A stretch of DNA of 64,000 bases from Tomocerus qinae (Eukaryota > Arthropoda > Collembola > Entomobryomorpha > Tomoceridae): assembly GCA_020055645.1 (NCBI GenBank), contig CM034549.1, forward strand, positions 1,178,001-1,242,000, in the 5' to 3' direction. A program made the translations under genes and the position numbers. A model generated the notes under the pieces. It saw only the letters and a program-made list of their open reading frames with translations, ran no database searches and was not told the DNA's origin. Positions 59,226-64,000 of the stretch are shown here, piece by piece (position 1 is the stretch's first letter; each line of letters starts with the position of its first letter).

Positions 59226-62200
59226 CAGTGGCTTACACTGCAAATTAGACGGTAATACCAGTAAAAAATTAATTCAAGACAAATGTAGAGCCTTTTAAAA
59301 ATAAAAGATTATTGATTATTTTTCCTTGAAGAATATAATTGCTTAACTACATCTACAATTTTACTCTGATCAATTCCATATCATGTCGTTCAACTTACAT
59401 GACCTTATTTGTTTTGCTCAAAATTAGTGGGGAACGGTAGTCGCTGTAAGTTAATAAGTCATTAACTGTAGAAATCTTTAATCTATTTCGCCTATGTCTT
59501 CTAATAGCGCCAGCAATAGAAAAAAGTCTTTCTACAGACCCTGAAGACGCTGGAAATCCTAAATATTTTCTGGCTAGTACACTAACTGTCGGGAATCTGC
59601 TCTTTTTGCTTTGCCAAAAAGTAAGACGACTCGTTTGCGGATTACAGTTCTCCTCGTGAAACAAATACGATTCGCACTCTTCGTTCAGGGTTGAACTTCT
59701 TTCTTCTGATATTTTTTTCATAAATTTAAATAAGCTATTTTCGCTTGGGGACTTTGCTGTTGCTTTCTTTATTTTTGAACAACCCGGTTTACTAATTTTG
59801 GTAGTAATCGTAGTTTGTTCATGATTTTCTTTTGCTACGTAAGTATTGAAAACGGATTTGGCGTATTCTTCAGTAGGGACATTTAAACGGACAATCTTTT
59901 TATCGTAACTATACTCAACAGTTTTTGGATGTTTCTCACATCCAATGAAAATTGAAAGCTTTTGCCGTGGATCTAAAATTGTGGCTAATATGAAGGCTTC
60001 CTTATTAATCACAGCATTTTCAAATCTTTCTTTTAAATTTATCAACAAATCTCTTTTAAATGACTCGAAATATGTGCATTGGGTATCTTTGGTGTCCGTA
60101 AATACCTTAACAAGGCGTGGGATAGCTAGAGGCGAAGTTAAGTAATCTGCTTGCAGTTCATCCGTGGCTATCTTCCAGTGTTTCAGTAGGTTGACCAGTT
60201 CCAAAATCTTGGCTCGATCTAGGTATTTTGGAGGTTCCAAACGAAAATCTTTTTTGATTGCGGCATAATCCTGAATCAGTTGTTTGGCGTGGGCGAACAT
60301 ATTTGTCTGTAAAAAATAGTTTGTAATTGCAAATATATATTTAATCTATCAAGTATTTAAGATAAATGTTAATCGCAAAAAAACTAATTAGGAAATGTAA
60401 CGTACAGATGATATTATACCTTTTCATCAGTAAGACGATCGAGAGTTAAAAATGTAGCATTCCAGCGAGTTTTTCCAATATTTGGTAGTCCAAGTCCATT
60501 ACACCTTTCCTTTAGAGAGGCCATATATAATGGATGGCGGTGAAAGAACTTTACTATTTTGTGAGCGTACAAAACAATTTCTCTTGTGTCCCGGTCCTTC
60601 TTTATTGCATCGTTAATGGCGAGCTGTAAGAGGTGTGCTATGCAACCTATTCTCTTCCAAGGTACTGGCTGTATTATCATGTCATTTTCTTCCTCTTCAA
60701 AGTCAGACTCCTCTTGATCACTATCATCTACCTGATGAAGGTCACTGGACAATCCAGTGTCCTCTACTAAAAAATTCATCTTAAAAGCTTTTACCATATT
60801 AGAAGCATTGTCAGCTACGACAAACCCTATCTGATTAGTTTTGAGCCCTACTTTACTTGCTATTTTCAAAACTCCTTCCTCTATGTTTGCTCCGGTGTGC
60901 GTGATGTTAAATTCTTGAAACCCGATAGTTTTGTTTTTAGTTTCGAAAACGCTATTTATGTATTGAGATTTAACACCGAGCACCGATATACCGTCTTTAG
61001 AGGTCCAAAGATCTACAACTAAGTGTACTGATCCGTCTGGCTGAGACTGTAGTTCCTTTTTTAAACTATCTTGAATATCAGACATTTTGGTTTCCAAATG
61101 ACGCTTAATTGTTCTTCTACTTCTCAAATTTGTTTGTGGGGACAGGACATTAATCAATCTTTTGAATGCGGACCCTTCTACGATGGAAAATGGCATACAA
61201 TCAACGGCAACCATGTCCAAAATTGCGTTATCAAATTGCTTCTGTCTTGCAGAATCCAATGGAAGCAATAGGGTCTCCGTAATATATTCATCCAATGTTG
61301 CCTGTCCGCCGTTTACAACAGCTATGTCTTCTGGTGTTTTATTATGCGCTCGCTATTAAAGAGTAAAATAAATCTAGTTAAGTTAACAATCCTATTTGTA
61401 GTGCAATGTTGGATTTGGACAGTCCAAATCTAGTAACATAGTTTACAGCTTTGATACCTGTAAATGTCGTAGGAAGTTGGAGGTTTGTTTTTGAAAACCA
61501 GTAATAATCGTACTGCAATAAATGCACGCGTATTGTAGTTTTCCTATGTCCTCCTGTTTTTTTTTCACTTGGCTTCAATTCACGAAAATATTGAATAACT
61601 TCAGAAAATGAAGCACATTTTACATTTGTTTGCCTAGTTCTAACATATCTCCGCTTACTTTTTTTCTGTGTTTGGCAAATAATTTCATTTCAACTCAATG
61701 ATTTAATTATTGTAAATATTTTGTTAGCTTATTTTTATTTAGTGACATTCTTACTGTTGGAATAGGCATTTCAGTCACGTTCATTATACGTTTTGTCGCT
61801 TCGACACTAGTAGAGGGTCCTGCAAAACCCATTAAAATGATAAAATATATACCCAAACTTTTTTAGCATTCAATATTTATATAAAATACTGTATTTAATT
61901 AAAATTGCATAAAATAACCATTGTCTTCTGGAATCTCAATCAGTGTATCTTCATTTTCTGTTAATAAATTCATAGTATGTACTTATTATATATGGTTGAC
62001 AAGTAAATGAAATTTTCTTTTGGTGAATCTTTTTACCAATAGCTGTAAATTCATCAAAGTCAATATCTTCCGGAATAGTAGTGCTTTCCATACTTGACAC
62101 CACGTCAATTTCTTCAGATTCCATTACTTCTTTTAGTACATCTTCGGTAACAATGAGAAGTTCTACCATTTCATAAATGATTTCGTTCTATGAACTGTAT

Positions 62201-62595
62201 TTTAAATTTCAGGCTTTGAATTTACTCCACCTCCGTCAACCGTAGACCTTAAACAGTGTGTGTCATAGTAAAATAAGTAAAGTTAAATGCTCATGTCGAT
62301 AGATGATCGATTGTTCCGTTGAAATGAGCATTTATTTACAAAAAAAATTTCGTTTAGTTTAATTAAAATTTAAAATCTTAATTAATGTGGGGTTAAACAT
62401 ATCCTTTAATTGCCATATTATTTAGAATAAAATCGGCGATCCTTACTTTTGCAAAAGTTGTATTACACATCTATGTCACTCTTTTAAGCAGAAAGGAAAG
62501 TTTGTAGAGCAGAATTGTAACTAACTTCCGGACCATCCGGAAGTAACTGACATGTTACTTGTTACACAATAAAAGTTGAGTAGTTGAAGCCACTG
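59226..62595. mobile_element. Candidate full hAT element around the transposase gene
   Basis: CAGTGGCTT at 59226-59234 is matched by its exact complement at 62587-62595, either side of the hAT gene. Tips beginning CAGTGG are usual in hAT. The 8-bp flanks TTATTTTC and AAATTTTA agree at only five positions, so the boundary is tentative. Length would be 3,370 bp. Confidence 0.45.
59395..62169 (-). CDS. hAT/ZBED-type transposase gene, five exons, one homopolymer frameshift
   Basis: Exons by splice signals and phase: 62169-62037, 61819-61755, 61665-61458, 61352-60420, 60306-59395; about 749 residues if one A is discounted. Exon 1 is acidic. Exon 3 starts with a basic KKSKRRYVR stretch, then a BED finger whose Cys pair (ACIYC) pairs with HLQ|RAH formed across the exon 3/4 splice. 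Exon 4 carries hAT RNase H blocks VVDLWTSKDG and VVADNASNM and the CIAHLLQLAI motif. Exon 5 ends with the dimerisation block SSGSVERLFSIAGAIRRHRR. Nine A residues (61556-61564 region) put exon 3 out of frame by one base. Either an assembly error, a recent mutation, or a dead copy. Confidence 0.8.
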
Positions 62596-63419
62596 AAATT
62601 TTATTAAATACGAACGCCGTGTTTTGGTGGATAGTGGATAAAGGACCGCATCAGAATGGAATACTCCGCCAAATCACACTCGCCACTAGCACTTTTCAGC
62701 ATTTCATTGCGCATAAACTTATTCAGCTTTACCGTGTCAGAGATAGGATATGCATGCATATGCATACTTTGCATACATTTCGTTGTGCAATTTTTTGTTT
62801 ACGTATTATGGTAATTGAATGCACTACGAAGGTACTGCGTAAGTAGAAGATGAATAGATCGTTTATCGTGGCTTAATCAAAATTATATTATAAAAAACAT
62901 TTTATATGATGTATTACATGTATTACTGCACTGTGGTTGCATGGCAGTAAATTCATAGAAATTTAAAGTTTTTCCAAAAAACCGTGCATACTACTTGTTT
63001 TAGATTGTCATACGTTTATAACAAAGTAAGATTAATATTTATTTTTTGACGTGCTCTTCACATGTTTTGAAAAGGTTTGCATTTTAAAGATTATCAAGCA
63101 TTACCCCTGAAGTCAAATCCGAGGCCGTACATAATACCAGTGAATTATTCAATTATTTATTATCTATTGATTGAGTACCCCAACTTATATGTTTTAAATG
63201 CATATCCTGTTTCTGGCAAATTCGTTAGTATTGCATATTTAGTCTCTTTAATTACAATCACAATTGTACTGAGTACTGAGAGATTGTTAACTTGTAAAAT
63301 ATAATTTAGGAAAAAGTAGGCTCACTTATATCATTCGATTCACATCGAACTATTCGGAAAATTATTAAGGGGATTTGAATTGTCCAAGTTTCGTAACATT
63401 AAAAACTTGAGAAGTGACA
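62596..63419. other. Intergenic, likely upstream region of the 63420 gene
   Basis: No gene; short frames at 62619 and 63077 have no support. The transcription start of the downstream gene probably lies in the last few hundred bases. Confidence 0.35.
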
Positions 63420-63997
63420 ATGGATTTAAAAGTTTTAGTTGAAGACATGTGGTCGTCAATTTTTCAACGATTTTACGAAACCGCTTCAGAAAATGAACCT
63501 AATCCGAAGAGAATTGTCGATAAGATATTTCTCTTTGCTTTGAATCAAACGTTTTTGGAGTTGCGGACAAAGGAATCGATATTATATGGTATTTTTTAAA
63601 AATAATTGGTTGTATTAAGATCTACAAATAACTAGTATGTTGTTTATAGAAAAATTAGTATGAAATATGCCAACAGTAAACATTTTAACCTTCATAATAT
63701 TAATTGTACGTTCTTTTACTTTTACAATATACAGATAAATTAAAAGCAGGCAATTTTGACCAAGGGCATAACAAAGAACAAGCAGGATCCTCCAAAAAAT
63801 CTTCAGTTCAAGTAACTAAATGCCCTAAGCGGTCAATACAAAATTCCGAATCAGATACTGATTATACCCCGGCTTCTAGCCGTAGTTCCTCCGAGGAACT
63901 ATCAGAGGTGAAGGTGAAGAAACTTAAAATCCTACATAGTCAGACAGCGTACTCCCAAAAATGGTCATTACTCTATTCTCTGTGTCACATAAAATAA
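63420..63997 (+). CDS. Unidentified spliced gene, 5' two exons
   Basis: Exon 1 (63420-63588) starts MDLKVLVEDMWSSIFQRFYE and ends in phase 1 at TATG|gtattt. Exon 2 (63735-) follows acttttacaatatacag and restores the frame (G|AT). The encoded protein has an amphipathic helical N-terminus of about 55 residues. A Ser-rich, acidic linker (SESDTDYTPASSRSSSEE) and a basic KVKKLKI patch, a possible nuclear signal, follow. As read, a stop occurs at 63995-63997; a donor at TCAGAG|gtgaag (about 63907) could instead lead to later exons beyond the window. I do not recognise the family. Confidence 0.6.
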
Positions 63998-64000
63998 TTT

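Noticed and set aside
1-64000. tRNA, rRNA or snRNA genes
   Set aside because: No cloverleaf with A and B boxes or rRNA stretch was recognised by eye; a covariance-model scan would be decisive.

Overview
This is eukaryotic DNA: AT-rich, gene-poor, with spliced genes and about 40 recognisable mobile-element copies or repeat blocks. The element mix (P-element-like, hAT, piggyBac-type, RLE-class LINE, a gag/protease LTR element, many foldback elements) and a stomatin gene with large introns point to an animal, most likely an arthropod, plausibly an insect. I cannot name the species.

Layout. 1-9.1 kb: the last two exons of a stomatin (band 7/SPFH) gene on the + strand (3307-3404 and 9005-9124), separated by a 5.6-kb intron filled with foldback elements and an 8-bp-TSD hAT MITE. 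9.1-16.3 kb: non-coding, with more inverted-repeat elements, a minisatellite and a 20-bp satellite of 34 units (14781-15460). 16.4-19.9 kb: a dead P-element/THAP9-type transposase split by a 1.57-kb insertion. 21512-24124: a complete cut-and-paste transposon with 30-bp perfect inverted repeats, an AATT duplication and a frameshifted gene of the 'CDNxxGQNKN' type. 26.1-26.7 kb: the last two exons of a minus-strand multi-pass membrane protein I cannot name.

27024-45173 is one LTR retrotransposon of 18,150 bp. Its two 638-bp LTRs differ at one base and it is flanked by CTTG. A TGG candidate primer site follows the 5' LTR and a purine tract precedes the 3' LTR. Only broken gag and protease remain. 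The remaining 14 kb holds nested repeats, a LINE fragment, a piggyBac-type MITE, minisatellites and an exon-like island, but no reverse transcriptase that I can see.

45.2-54.3 kb: a 2.36-kb foldback, a TA-flanked MITE, an RLE-class LINE with an unbroken 819-aa reverse-transcriptase ORF but no endonuclease, and two hAT MITEs with 8-bp duplications. 54335-54574 is a candidate minus-strand exon. 55.4-56.2 kb has two long hairpins and a CACGTG-bearing repeat block.

56427-57851 (minus) encodes a two-exon Rrp6/EXOSC10-like DEDDy 3'-5' exoribonuclease whose splice junction completes a CCHC zinc knuckle. 59395-62169 (minus) is a five-exon hAT/ZBED transposase gene whose BED finger is completed by splicing and which carries one extra A in a homopolymer. 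63420-63997 (plus) is the 5' part of an unidentified spliced gene.

There is no operon-like cooperation. The likely working host genes are the stomatin, the membrane protein, the exoribonuclease and the 63.4-kb gene. The rest is transposon history. All exon calls rest on reading splice signals and phase by eye.
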